A DNA stretch of 38,974 nucleotides, from positions 1 through 38,974 of the forward strand of contig CALXCA010000018.1 of NCBI GenBank assembly GCA_944386685.1. The letters run 5' to 3'. Position 1 is the first letter of the stretch. Each line of letters starts with the position of its first letter. Below, piece by piece: positions 23,309 to 31,507 of the stretch. The notes under the pieces are model-generated. The model was given only the letters and a program-made list of their open reading frames with translations. It ran no database searches and was not told where the DNA came from. The position numbers and the translations under genes are program-made. This DNA comes from an uncultured Clostridia bacterium (GTDB lineage Bacteria > Bacillota > Clostridia > TANB77 > CAG-508).

Positions 23309-24511
23309 TTTTTTTAATACTTGTTCAAATATTTTAGATAAATATTTCATACTATTTAAACATTGTTCTAATGTATTTCCTGTTGCTCCAACTTCTATTA
23401 TACATGCCGATTTTCCTAAATGTTGATTATATCTAGAATTTCTTACTATAATTGGTTTGAATAAACCCGGATACATTTCATTAGCTTTTTGTTGAACTTC
23501 TATTGCAAATTTTAAGTTCTCTTTCCAGTTTGGGTGATTCAATCCTCCTCCATTTGTTCCTATTACAAACATCATTTTTGCAGATACATCTTCTCCTATT
23601 TGCACACTTGGGTCATAATTACTTTTACTTCCTATTGCATCTCTATGTAAATCTATTATAATATCACTAGGATTTGTTTTTAAAACATTTTCTACTGTTT
23701 TTAAAGATCTATCATAAGAACCTGAGTAAGCAGGATAATCATGATATGTTTTATCATGATAAACATTAAACCCAAATCCTAATAAATAATTTGTTAATTC
23801 ATCTCCAACTCTTGAGACTGTATAGTTTAAATCTGTTGTTCTAAAATTTCCTGTTTGCTGATATGGAAATTTATCACTTGGTGTATAGCTTTCACATGTG
23901 TGTGTATGAAAAATTAGAATATTATTTTTATTTATATCTAATTCAGTATTCATAATTTCTTGATTAATTGTAAAAGATGTTTCGTTTTTTATTTTTACTC
24001 CATTTATTTCTGTATTAAAAGTTTCTGTAATTGGATTTTGAGTTACTTCTGTTGTTTCTGCTGTTTCTAATATATTTTCTACACTTATATTTTGATTTTC
24101 TTGACTATCTGTTTGATTTTCGCTTTGTTCTACTATTTCTTGATTTTCAGCATTTGTTGTATTTTCTTTATCTTTACTTACATTTTCGTCATTATTTGCT
24201 ATATTATTTTCTGTTTGAGATTTTTCTTGTATTTTTGCTAATTCAACACCTAATATATCTTCTAGTAAAAAGTTAATATTTTCTTCTTCATTTTTTAATG
24301 TTGTATTTGAATTTTGATATATTGTTGAAATTGATGGTATTTCTACATCTAAACACTTTATTAATTTATCAGATATATTTATTGTAAATAATTCTTCTGT
24401 TTTAAATTTTTTTATAAATTTAGTTAATATAAATATAAGAAATAATGATATTATTAATAATATCATTTTCTTTAATGATCCTTTTACATTGATTATTGTA
24501 ACATTAAACAT
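23306..24511 (-). CDS. spoIIP: Stage II sporulation protein P
   Basis: Membrane-anchored amidase of the engulfment complex, which with SpoIID and SpoIIM thins the septal peptidoglycan in the mother cell. The N-terminal anchor (about residues 15-31) is followed by a Glu/Asn/Gln-rich low-complexity linker (about 110-150) and then the amidase_3-like domain with LIFHTHTCESY (zinc His and Glu), IIDLHRDAIG, FVIGTNGGG and ACIIEVGATGNT. I place the start at ATG 24511 (MFNVTIINVKG); GGAAAGGAATG upstream encodes the longer TTG frame. It indicates an endospore former. An R1 repeat and terminator follow. Confidence 0.93.
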   Translation of the reverse strand: MFNVTIINVKGSLKKMILLIISLFLIFILTKFIKKFKTEELFTINISDKLIKCLDVEIPSISTIYQNSNTTLKNEEENINFLLEDILGVELAKIQEKSQTENNIANNDENVSKDKENTTNAENQEIVEQSENQTDSQENQNISVENILETAETTEVTQNPITETFNTEINGVKIKNETSFTINQEIMNTELDINKNNILIFHTHTCESYTPSDKFPYQQTGNFRTTDLNYTVSRVGDELTNYLLGFGFNVYHDKTYHDYPAYSGSYDRSLKTVENVLKTNPSDIIIDLHRDAIGSKSNYDPSVQIGEDVSAKMMFVIGTNGGGLNHPNWKENLKFAIEVQQKANEMYPGLFKPIIVRNSRYNQHLGKSACIIEVGATGNTLEQCLNSMKYLSKIFEQVLKK

Positions 24512-24626
24512 ATATAATTTCATTCCTTTCCAAGGCAAATATAGTACTTAAAAGATTTCTTTTAAACTATATTCCATTCTTTGGAATTTCTCTTATATAT
24601 ATTATATGTTTATATATTTGCATTTA

Positions 24627-24700
24627 GAACAATAGCGGGCTTTTTTGACATTTTATATGTTTATAACATTTTAAAGCCAGCGTTATTGTTCGTGCGCCAA
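24627..24700. repeat. Structured dispersed repeat R2, copy 3 (partial)
   Basis: GAACAATAGCGGGCTTTTTT pairs with AAAGCCAGCGTTATTGTTC around ACATTTTATATGTTTATAAC and ATTTT. Stem bases differ from the other copies (AGCC-AGCG against AGTCCGCG) but pairing is kept. The GAAGTAAAATT and GAGCGAAGCTC hairpins of the full element are missing; it ends at GTGCGCCAA. Confidence 0.7.
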
Positions 24701-24710
24701 ATACAATAAC

Positions 24711-24744
24711 GGAGCAGAGAACAACTATAGTCATTCTCTGCTCC
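24711..24744 (-). terminator. Hairpin after orphan gene at 24752
   Basis: GGAGCAGAGAA and TTCTCTGCTCC form an 11-bp perfect stem 7 nt after the stop of the gene. The T-run is weak, so it may be a processing or protective structure rather than a classical terminator. Confidence 0.6.
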
Positions 24745-24751
24745 ATTCGCC

Positions 24752-25072
24752 TTAGGTCTCGTTATTGATCAATTTCCGCAGATCCAAGACCCCATCGTGG
24801 AGCTTAATATCTGCCTTAACCAAATCGTGAGATTTTTCATCCCACACAAGAACCTCAGCATCACCGTCCGACAAAATCAGTTTACGGATTTTTCCGTTGC
24901 GAGCATCAAGCCCGCAGGCATAACCCGCCGTTTTCCGGCTGTCAGCTTCACCCTTAACAATTTCAATATCGTCGGTATCGTCATCAAGTCTCATGCCGGT
25001 ACCTCCCCAGCGAAGAATCGCTTCGAGCTTCAGGATATCTTCTCTGTCAAGGATAATAACTACACTTTTCAT
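24752..25072 (-). CDS. Hypothetical protein, orphan higher-GC cassette
   Basis: A 106-residue soluble, acidic protein, unrecognised. It is rich in Asp (DDDTDDIEIVKGEADSRK; VLDLRKLINNET at the end) with an alternating beta pattern, for example KLILSDGDAEVLVWDE. Local G+C is well above the neighbouring genes (about 43% by eye in one 60-nt sample). GGAGGT precedes ATG 25072. The gene has a perfect consensus promoter and a terminator-like hairpin of its own, so it is a complete cassette like 6419-6811. Confidence 0.72.
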   Translation of the reverse strand: MKSVVIILDREDILKLEAILRWGGTGMRLDDDTDDIEIVKGEADSRKTAGYACGLDARNGKIRKLILSDGDAEVLVWDEKSHDLVKADIKLHDGVLDLRKLINNET

Positions 25073-25145
25073 AATTTTTTACCTCCATGTCATTCGACAA
25101 TCAATTGTGTGTAGCTTTCAACGTTTGGACTAAACCAACTATTAT

Positions 25146-25174
25146 ATTATATACCATTTTTTTGCATTTGTCAA
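25146..25174 (-). promoter_or_regulatory. Perfect SigmaA promoter of the orphan gene
   Basis: On the minus strand TTGACA (25174-25169), exactly 17 nt, then TATAAT (25151-25146). This is the only fully consensus promoter I saw. It serves the orphan gene at 24752-25072, with a leader of about 70 nt. Confidence 0.8.
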
Positions 25175-25226
25175 TATTTTACAATATTAATTTAAAATAA
25201 ATATTGACATATTTTACAATATTAAT
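25174..25226. repeat. Two 18-bp direct repeats upstream of that promoter
   Basis: ATATTTTACAATATTAAT occurs at 25174-25191 and 25209-25226, exact and 35 bp apart. The first begins at the -35 box. Each holds the near-palindrome AATATTGTAAAATAT. Spacing and position suggest a repressor or activator site, or a duplication. Confidence 0.6.
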
Positions 25227-25314
25227 CTAATGAACAAATAATAAAATCTTTGATTTTCTTTAATTTGTTCTCACCTGAATTGAGTTTTAGGGCTACAAGG
25301 AGAAAATCTTAAAA

Positions 25315-25330
25315 GGCTAGCGATTGTATA
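25315..25330. repeat. CTAGYGATTGTA motif, copy 3
   Basis: GGCTAGCGATTGTATA just beyond the sleB stop (minus strand). It is not followed by an ATAGGAAA hairpin here. Confidence 0.4.
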
Positions 25331-25333
25331 AAA

Positions 25334-26023
25334 TTATTTGCAAAATCTATGTTTTCCAATTGTAACAGTCATTGGTCTAGACCAAATCCATTTATTTGTT
25401 GCTGTATCTGGATTAAAATAATATATTGCACCATATGATGGATCCCATCCATTAATTGCATCTTGTGCAGCTTTTCTTGCTGTACTATTTGGTGTTAAAT
25501 TTATTTGCCCATCAGAAACAGCATCAAATGCACCACTTTGATATATTACTCCAGATATTGTGTTTGGGAAACTACTATGTTTTACTCTATTTAAAACAAC
25601 TGCTGCGACTGCAACTTGCCCTGTATAAGATTCCCCTCTTGCCTCTCCATATACAAGTCTAGCTAATAAATCTACATTAGCAGAATTGTTTGAAGAACTT
25701 CCAGAAGAGCCACTTGATGATGAACTAGACATTATTCCCATTGCATTAAGTGTATTTTTTCCTGCTATTCCATCAACAGTTAATCCATTTTTTTGCTGAA
25801 ATTTCTTTACTGCAGAAACTGTTTGGCTTCCATATATTCCATCTACAGATCCACTATAATAGCCCCATCTTTTTAATTTTTCCTGTATTGTTCTAACTTC
25901 CTCACCTCTAGAGCCATATTTAGATAATGTTTCAATATCACTGTTGTTTGTGTAATATACAACATATATAAAACTTGTTAATAAAATAAAAAAAAGTATA
26001 ATCCATATTAATTTCTTTTTCAT
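25334..26023 (-). CDS. sleB: Spore cortex-lytic enzyme SleB
   Basis: Germination-specific lytic transglycosylase that depolymerises cortex peptidoglycan. Order: N-terminal signal or anchor (residues about 5-22), peptidoglycan-binding domain PG_binding_1 (about 33-92, SRGEEVRTIQEKLKRWGYY and VDGIYGSQTVSAVKKFQ), a serine/glycine linker, then the Hydrolase_2 domain with LARLVYGEARGESYTGQ (catalytic Glu), VAAVVLNRVKHSSFPNTI and AIYYFNPDTATNKWIW. At 230 residues it is standard. Start ATG 26023; the TTG at 26035 would overlap the GAAAGGG site. No ypeB partner is seen next to it. A GTATA-17-CAATAATA upstream might be a SigmaG-like promoter, not certain. Confidence 0.93.
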   Translation of the reverse strand: MKKKLIWIILFFILLTSFIYVVYYTNNSDIETLSKYGSRGEEVRTIQEKLKRWGYYSGSVDGIYGSQTVSAVKKFQQKNGLTVDGIAGKNTLNAMGIMSSSSSSGSSGSSSNNSANVDLLARLVYGEARGESYTGQVAVAAVVLNRVKHSSFPNTISGVIYQSGAFDAVSDGQINLTPNSTARKAAQDAINGWDPSYGAIYYFNPDTATNKWIWSRPMTVTIGKHRFCK

Positions 26024-26139
26024 AACAAAAATCAATCCCTTTCTTTTTTTGTTATTATTGGTAAAATAATATAAAATTATACGTTTATTAATTTTTTATT
26101 AATAATATTTTTCATATATTTAGTTTATTTATTAGAATG

Positions 26140-26209
26140 TTACTGGATAATGGTCTTAAATAAAATGGAATAAAGAAACGATGATATTATAAATACCATT
26201 ATCCAGTAA
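26140..26209. repeat. 15-bp perfect inverted repeat TTACTGGATAATGGT
   Basis: TTACTGGATAATGGT (26140-26154) faces ACCATTATCCAGTAA (26195-26209) with a 40-nt loop, in the rnhA-sleB gap. No T-run or other copy was seen. It may be a regulatory site, the 3' end of rnhA mRNA, or a small fold-back element. Confidence 0.6.
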
Positions 26210-26260
26210 GATTAGAACTTATTATTTTATATATTAATATTCTCTTTATATTAATATTTA

Positions 26261-26698
26261 CTACAAATTTTTAATTGCATTTCTTGCTAATTCATCACAC
26301 CTATTATTATATTCATTATCTGCATGCCCCTTTACTTTTATAAACTCTACTTTATGCTTTTGAGTTAATGAATATAATTCTTGCCATAATTCTTTATTTT
26401 TTACATTGTCACCATTAGAAGTTTTCCACCCATTCTTCATCCAGCCATAAATCCATTTTTGATTAAATGCATTTACAGTATATGCACTATCACTATATAC
26501 TTGTACTTCGCTTTCCACTTTTAAACATTTTAATGCTTCAATTACTGCTGTAATTTCCATTATATTATTTGTTGTACTCTTATTTCCTCCTGATATTTCT
26601 TTTTTTGCATTTTTATACATCAATATTGCCCCCCAACCTCCAGGTCCAGGGTTTCCAGAACAAGCACCATCTGTATATATTATAACCTTCTCTTTCAT
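26261..26698 (-). CDS. rnhA: Ribonuclease HI
   Basis: Endonuclease that cuts the RNA strand of RNA-DNA hybrids, removing primers and R-loops. 145 residues with the full DEDD set: [17 protein letters not shown] (Asp), [13 protein letters not shown] (Glu), [10 protein letters not shown] (Asp) and [17 protein letters not shown] (His and Asp). The W-rich [18 protein letters not shown] basic protrusion is present, as in E. coli RNase HI. GGAAAGG lies 13 nt before ATG 26698. It is divergent from tmcAL. Confidence 0.96.
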   Translation of the reverse strand: MKEKVIIYTDGACSGNPGPGGWGAILMYKNAKKEISGGNKSTTNNIMEITAVIEALKCLKVESEVQVYSDSAYTVNAFNQKWIYGWMKNGWKTSNGDNVKNKELWQELYSLTQKHKVEFIKVKGHADNEYNNRCDELARNAIKNL

Positions 26699-27039
26699 TT
26701 ATCTATAACAACCTTTCCAATTACTTTATAAATAAAATTATTTTAATATCATGTTTTTTCTTTATTTTTAAATTTACATATCAATTTAAGAAAATGAATA
26801 TAATTTGTAATATTTTATAGAACAATATCTTAAAAAATTTATACATGATATTGTATATATGTTTTTTTTATGATAAGATTATAGCAGTAATTTAAAAAAA
26901 ATACAATAAATTAAATCAAAATTTAAAATTGTAGGAAAAACTTTTTCTTTAATATAAATGATTTAATAGCATTGTAAAAAACTCATTTAATAAAAATTTT
27001 TTAATTATTTTTTTAATTAAAGGAAAGGATTATATAATA
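26699..27039. other. Divergent intergenic region rnhA / tmcAL
   Basis: 340 bp of AT-rich DNA holding the 5' ends of rnhA (minus) and tmcAL (plus). ACAATATC and GATATTGT face each other across 17 nt (26822-26855). TTGTAG followed after 18 nt by TATAAA (about 26930-26960) is a plausible promoter for tmcAL. No gene is visible. Confidence 0.4.
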
Positions 27040-28278
27040 ATGAGCAATATATTAGGAATTGTATGTGAATACAATCCATTTCATAATGGGCATTTATATC
27101 ATTTAACAGAATCCAAAAAAATAACAAATTCAGACTATTCTGTTGCTGTTATCTCTGGAAATTTTACCCAACGAGGTGAACCATCTATCATAAATAAATG
27201 GTTAAAAGCAGAAATGGCACTTAAATCCGGAGTTGACTTAGTAATTGAATTACCTGTTATATATTCAATATCAAGTGCAGAAAATTTTGCTCATGGTGCA
27301 GTAAAAATTTTAGACTCTTTAAATATTGTGGATTTTTTATCTTTTGGAAGTGAATGTGGAGATATTGCCGTTTTAAATGATATAGTAGATGTTTTAATAG
27401 AAGAGCCAAAAGCTTATACAACATTATTATCTCATGAATTATCAAAAGGAATATCTTTTCCAAAAGCACGAGAAAATGCTTTAATGATGTACTTAGGGAA
27501 TATTCGTAGATTTGCAAATATTCTTTCTGCTCCAAATAATATATTAGGAATAGAATATTTAAAAGCTATAAAAAAGCAAAATTCTATGATTAGACCTATA
27601 GCATTAAAAAGAAAAGAGTCTAATCATAACGATAACTTATTTTCTCCATCATCTTCTTTCTCAAGTGCAAGTGCAATTAGAAATATATGTAATTCGAATG
27701 ATATTACACAATTACAACGTGTTATGCCAGAATCTTCTTTTGATATTTTAGAAGATTGTTTAAAAAAAGGTAACATTGTAAGAAATTTATCAGCATTTGA
27801 TAAAGAAATAATTTATATGCTAAGAAAAATGTCAACTGATGAAATTGCAGAACTTCCAGATGTATCTGAAGGTTTAGAGTTTTCATTAAAAAAAGCTGTA
27901 AATTCTTGTAATTCAGTTGTTGAATTATTAACATTGGTAGATTCTAAACGATATACTAAAACTAGAATTCAAAGAATTTTATTATATGCAATCCTTGGAA
28001 TTACTAAAAAAGATATTCTACTCTCTCAAAACACATCACCTTATGTTAGAATTTTGGGATTTAATGAAAAAGGAAAAGAAATGATAAGTGAAATTACTAG
28101 AAGAAATCCAAAGTTAAATTTAATAACTTCTGTTAAAAAGTTTTTAGATGAAACCTCTAATAAAAATTTAAAATATATGTTATCAAAAGATATTTGGGCT
28201 ACTAATGTTTATACTTTAGGTTTTGAATATGATTCTAAAGCAAATCTTGATTATACCCAAAAAATAGTTACTTTATAA
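27040..28278 (+). CDS. tmcAL: tRNA(Met) cytidine acetate ligase TmcAL
   Basis: Nucleotidyltransferase-fold enzyme (formerly YlbM, UPF0348) that uses ATP and acetate to acetylate C34 of elongator tRNA-Met. The adenylylation site is GIVCEYNPFHNGHLYHL (residues 6-22) with the HxGH signature, followed by SGNFTQRGEPSI and VDLVIELP. A SSFSSASAIRN block in the middle corresponds to the ISSTxIR-like motif. At 412 residues it is full length. GGAAAGGA lies about 10 nt before ATG 27040. It is transcribed alone on the plus strand and followed by palindromic element P97-B. Confidence 0.94.
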   Translation: MSNILGIVCEYNPFHNGHLYHLTESKKITNSDYSVAVISGNFTQRGEPSIINKWLKAEMALKSGVDLVIELPVIYSISSAENFAHGAVKILDSLNIVDFLSFGSECGDIAVLNDIVDVLIEEPKAYTTLLSHELSKGISFPKARENALMMYLGNIRRFANILSAPNNILGIEYLKAIKKQNSMIRPIALKRKESNHNDNLFSPSSSFSSASAIRNICNSNDITQLQRVMPESSFDILEDCLKKGNIVRNLSAFDKEIIYMLRKMSTDEIAELPDVSEGLEFSLKKAVNSCNSVVELLTLVDSKRYTKTRIQRILLYAILGITKKDILLSQNTSPYVRILGFNEKGKEMISEITRRNPKLNLITSVKKFLDETSNKNLKYMLSKDIWATNVYTLGFEYDSKANLDYTQKIVTL

Positions 28279-28287
28279 CAATTTTTG

Positions 28288-28585
28288 TCTGGGGTCGGCT
28301 CTCATACTGGGGTCGGTCCTTTTTCTTGCTGTGCTACTGGGGTTGGTTCTTTTTCTTGTTGCTGGGGTCGGTCCTAAATCAAACTCCAATATATATTGTT
28401 TTGTAATACCGCGTAAGCGACCAAATGAGCGTAGCGAATGCGATTTGGAGCAACCTACTTATTAAAATTCTTTTGTAGGTTGCGACACACAAGGTATAAA
28501 AAACAATATATATTGGAGTTTGATTTAGGACCGACCCCAACACAAAAAGGGACCGACGCCAGACAAAAATAGAACCGGCACTTTT
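28288..28585. repeat. Palindromic element P97, copy B
   Basis: A perfect 40-bp inverted repeat (28363-28402 and 28500-28539) encloses a 97-nt core (28403-28499), which is the reverse complement of the core at 15767-15863 with only two changes. The arms share just TGGGGTCGGTCC and TAAATCA with copy A; the inner ~20 bp are unrelated. Several more GGGGTCGGT motifs flank on both sides, and ATAGAACCGGCAC closes the right. It occupies all of the 28279-28600 gap between tmcAL and the MBL gene (convergent). Confidence 0.9.
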
Positions 28586-28600
28586 TTATCCTTTATAAAA

Positions 28601-29248
28601 TTATAATAATCTTGGTTTTAATTCTAAATATATTGGTTTTTCTTCTCTTAACATTGTACTTTTACCATGTCCTGGATATACAATTGTTGTATCTGGCAAT
28701 ACCATTAATTTATTTGTTATAGAATTTATTATATCTTCAAATGAACCTGTTGGTACATCTGTTCTTCCCCAAGTTCCTCTAAATAATGTATCTCCAGAAA
28801 ATAATAAATTTTCTGATTCACAATATAAACATGAGCCTCCTGATGTATGTCCTGGTGTATGTATTACTTGAAATTCTAATTCTCCTAAATGTAATAAGTC
28901 ATTATCATCAACTCTTGCATCAACTTCAATTTTTACATCTTCTAACCCCATATATGTTCTTAATGTTATATTTGGATCTTTTAAATTTTCTGCTGCATTT
29001 CTCTGGGCAATTATTTTACCACCATATTTTTCTTTTAACTGATTTACTGCTCCAATATGATCTCCATGACAATGTGTTAAATATATATATTTTAGTTTTG
29101 CTTTTAATATATCTAACATTTCTATTATTTTATCAACATCTCCAGCTGGGTCTATTACCATTGTTTCTTTTGTTTTTTCATCTTGAACTATATAACAATT
29201 TGTTACATCTCCTGGCCATGTTGAAATCTTTAGTTCTTTTAATATCAT
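28601..29248 (-). CDS. MBL-fold hydrolase (glyoxalase II-like)
   Basis: A 215-residue metallo-beta-lactamase-fold hydrolase of the YcbL/GloB-like group. The zinc site reads YLTHCHGDHIGAV (THxHxDH), further His in HTPGHTSGG, Asp in LLFSGDTLFRG and a final YPGHG. The GTWGRTDVPTGS block between is typical of small glyoxalase II-like proteins. Substrate unknown; a thioester or lactoyl-thiol is likely. AGGAAGGA lies 10 nt before ATG 29248. It follows rel by 33 bp, third in the recJ-rel-MBL operon, an arrangement common in Firmicutes. Confidence 0.9.
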   Translation of the reverse strand: MILKELKISTWPGDVTNCYIVQDEKTKETMVIDPAGDVDKIIEMLDILKAKLKYIYLTHCHGDHIGAVNQLKEKYGGKIIAQRNAAENLKDPNITLRTYMGLEDVKIEVDARVDDNDLLHLGELEFQVIHTPGHTSGGSCLYCESENLLFSGDTLFRGTWGRTDVPTGSFEDIINSITNKLMVLPDTTIVYPGHGKSTMLREEKPIYLELKPRLL

Positions 29249-29281
29249 TTTTTTCCATTCCTTCCTGTATTTTGTTTTTTA

Positions 29282-31492
29282 TTAATCTTTTACTTTATTT
29301 TTTCTTTTTACTTCATAAACACTATCTACTTTTTTTATTTCTCTAATTAATTTGTTTAAACTTTCTAAACTATCTATTTCTAGTGTTGCTTCTACTATTG
29401 CAATTCTTTCTTTTGTTGTTTTTGCACTTACACTTAATAACTTTATTTTTGAATTATTAATTTCTTGAACAATATCTCCTAATAGTCCGTTTCTATCATT
29501 AGCATAAATTTCTATATCTACAGAATATGTTGTTTTCTTTTCATCTGTAACCCATTTTACATCTATTATTCTATTTTCTTCTTTTAATAATTCTGCTACA
29601 TTTGTACAATCTTTTCTATGAACAGAAACTCCTCTTCCTTTTGTTATATAACCTATAATTTCATCACCAGGAAGTGGATTACAGCATTTAGAAAGTTTTA
29701 CTAAACAATTATCTATTCCTTTTACAATTACTCCAGAATTTGATGTACTCTTTGTTTTTGGTTTATTTTCTAATTCTTCTATCTGCTTTTCTATTTTATT
29801 TTCTTCTTTATGTTCTTTTCTATATTCAATTAACATTCTTGCAATTATTTTATTTGCAGTAATTGCTCCAAATCCAACAGCTAAATACATATCATCTAGT
29901 GTTTTATATTTATATCTTTCTAATGTTGGATTAATATATTCTACCTTAAATAAATCTGAATAATCAATTCCAATTCTTTTTAATTCTTTTTCAATTGCAG
30001 TTTTACCTTTTTCTATATTTTCTTCCTTTTTTTCTTTTTTAAACCATGCATTTATTTTGCTTTTTGCTGATGTACTTTTTACAAATTTTAGCCAATCTAA
30101 ACTTGGTCCTTTTGAATTTTCTGATGTTAATATTTCTACAATATCTCCATTTTTAATTGGTGTTATTATTGGAACCATTTTACTATTTATTTTTGCTCCA
30201 ACCATTTTATTACCAATTTCAGCATGTACACTGTATGCAAAGTCTATTGGTGTTGCACCTCTTGGTAATACTTTTATTTGTCCTTTAGGAGTAAAAACAT
30301 ATACTTCATCTTCAAATAGTTCTGTTTTTAAATTTTCTAAAAATTCTTGTGGATCTTGCATTTCTTGTTGCCATTCTAATGTTTCTCTTAGCCATGCTAA
30401 TTTATCATTTTCTACTTTTACATTTTTTTGACCTTTTTTACTTCCATAATTTGCTTCTTTATAAGCCCAATGTGCAGCAATACCATATTCTGCAATTCTA
30501 TGCATATCCCATGTACGTATTTGGACCTCAAATGGTGTTCCTTTTTCTCCTAAAAGTGTAGTATGTATAGATTGATACATATTGGTTTTTGGCACAGCTA
30601 TATAATCTTTAAATCTTCCTGGCATTGGGCTATACATTTCATGTACAACTCCAAGTGCAGAATAACAGTCTTTTACAGAATTTACTATTATTCTTAGTGC
30701 AAACAAATCATATATTTGGTCTAGTGTTTTGTTATCTCTTTTCATTTTTCTATATATACTATATAAATGTTTTGCTCTTCCTGTTACTTCTGCATCTATA
30801 TGTTGTTTTTTTAATTGAACTTTTATATCTTCTATAATTTTATGAATAAATTTTAGTCTTTCTTCTCTTTTTTGTTCAATTCCTTTAACTAATTCTTCAT
30901 ATTCCTTTGGATTTAAGTATTTAAAACTCAAATCTTCTAATTCCCATTTTATAGAATATAGTCCTAATCTATTTGCAAGTGGTGCATATAATTGCATTGT
31001 TTCTGTTGATATTGCAATTTGTCTATCTCTTTTTAAATATTCTAAAGTTCTCATATTGTGTAATCTATCAGCTAGTTTTATAAGTATAACTCTAATATCT
31101 TTTCCCATTGCTAAAAACATTTTTCTATAGTTCTCAACTTGGTTTTCTTCTACTGACGCATAAGAAATTTGTTTTAATTTAGTTACACCATCTACCATAT
31201 CTGCTATTTCTTTTCCAAATTCATTTACAATATCTTCGTAAGTTACATCTGTATCTTCTACAACATCATGTAATAATGCTGCACATATTGTTTGTTCATC
31301 AAGTCCAATTTCTGCTATTATATATGCAACATTTGTTGGATGAATAATATATGGTTCACCTGATTTTCTCTTTTGTTCTCCATGTTTTTGTATTGCATAA
31401 TTATATGCTCTTAATATCAACTTTGTATCTGGCCATCTTTTGTTCTTCTTAACTTTTTCTATTATGTCTTTTATTGTATAATTTGGCACCAT
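29282..31492 (-). CDS. rel: Bifunctional (p)ppGpp synthase/hydrolase Rel
   Basis: Long RSH protein that makes and degrades the alarmone (p)ppGpp. Domains in order: HD hydrolase with HPTNV (His51), HDVVEDT (75-81) and RLHNMRTL (143-150), all intact so hydrolysis is expected; synthetase (about 235-345) with YSIYRKM and DLFALRIIV; TGS (about 396-456, VYVFTPKGQIKVLPRGATP); a zinc/helical region with CCNPLPGD; and a C-terminal ACT domain (about 665-736). At 736 residues it is full length. GGGGGA lies 7 nt before ATG 31492, 15 bp after recJ. No SAS gene is in the window. Confidence 0.96.
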   Translation of the reverse strand: MVPNYTIKDIIEKVKKNKRWPDTKLILRAYNYAIQKHGEQKRKSGEPYIIHPTNVAYIIAEIGLDEQTICAALLHDVVEDTDVTYEDIVNEFGKEIADMVDGVTKLKQISYASVEENQVENYRKMFLAMGKDIRVILIKLADRLHNMRTLEYLKRDRQIAISTETMQLYAPLANRLGLYSIKWELEDLSFKYLNPKEYEELVKGIEQKREERLKFIHKIIEDIKVQLKKQHIDAEVTGRAKHLYSIYRKMKRDNKTLDQIYDLFALRIIVNSVKDCYSALGVVHEMYSPMPGRFKDYIAVPKTNMYQSIHTTLLGEKGTPFEVQIRTWDMHRIAEYGIAAHWAYKEANYGSKKGQKNVKVENDKLAWLRETLEWQQEMQDPQEFLENLKTELFEDEVYVFTPKGQIKVLPRGATPIDFAYSVHAEIGNKMVGAKINSKMVPIITPIKNGDIVEILTSENSKGPSLDWLKFVKSTSAKSKINAWFKKEKKEENIEKGKTAIEKELKRIGIDYSDLFKVEYINPTLERYKYKTLDDMYLAVGFGAITANKIIARMLIEYRKEHKEENKIEKQIEELENKPKTKSTSNSGVIVKGIDNCLVKLSKCCNPLPGDEIIGYITKGRGVSVHRKDCTNVAELLKEENRIIDVKWVTDEKKTTYSVDIEIYANDRNGLLGDIVQEINNSKIKLLSVSAKTTKERIAIVEATLEIDSLESLNKLIREIKKVDSVYEVKRKNKVKD

Positions 31493-31507
31493 ATATTTGT
31501 CCCCCTT

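Noticed and set aside
26140..26209. Terminator for rnhA
   Set aside because: The stem is perfect but the loop is 40 nt and no T-run follows on the minus strand, so I list it only as an inverted repeat.
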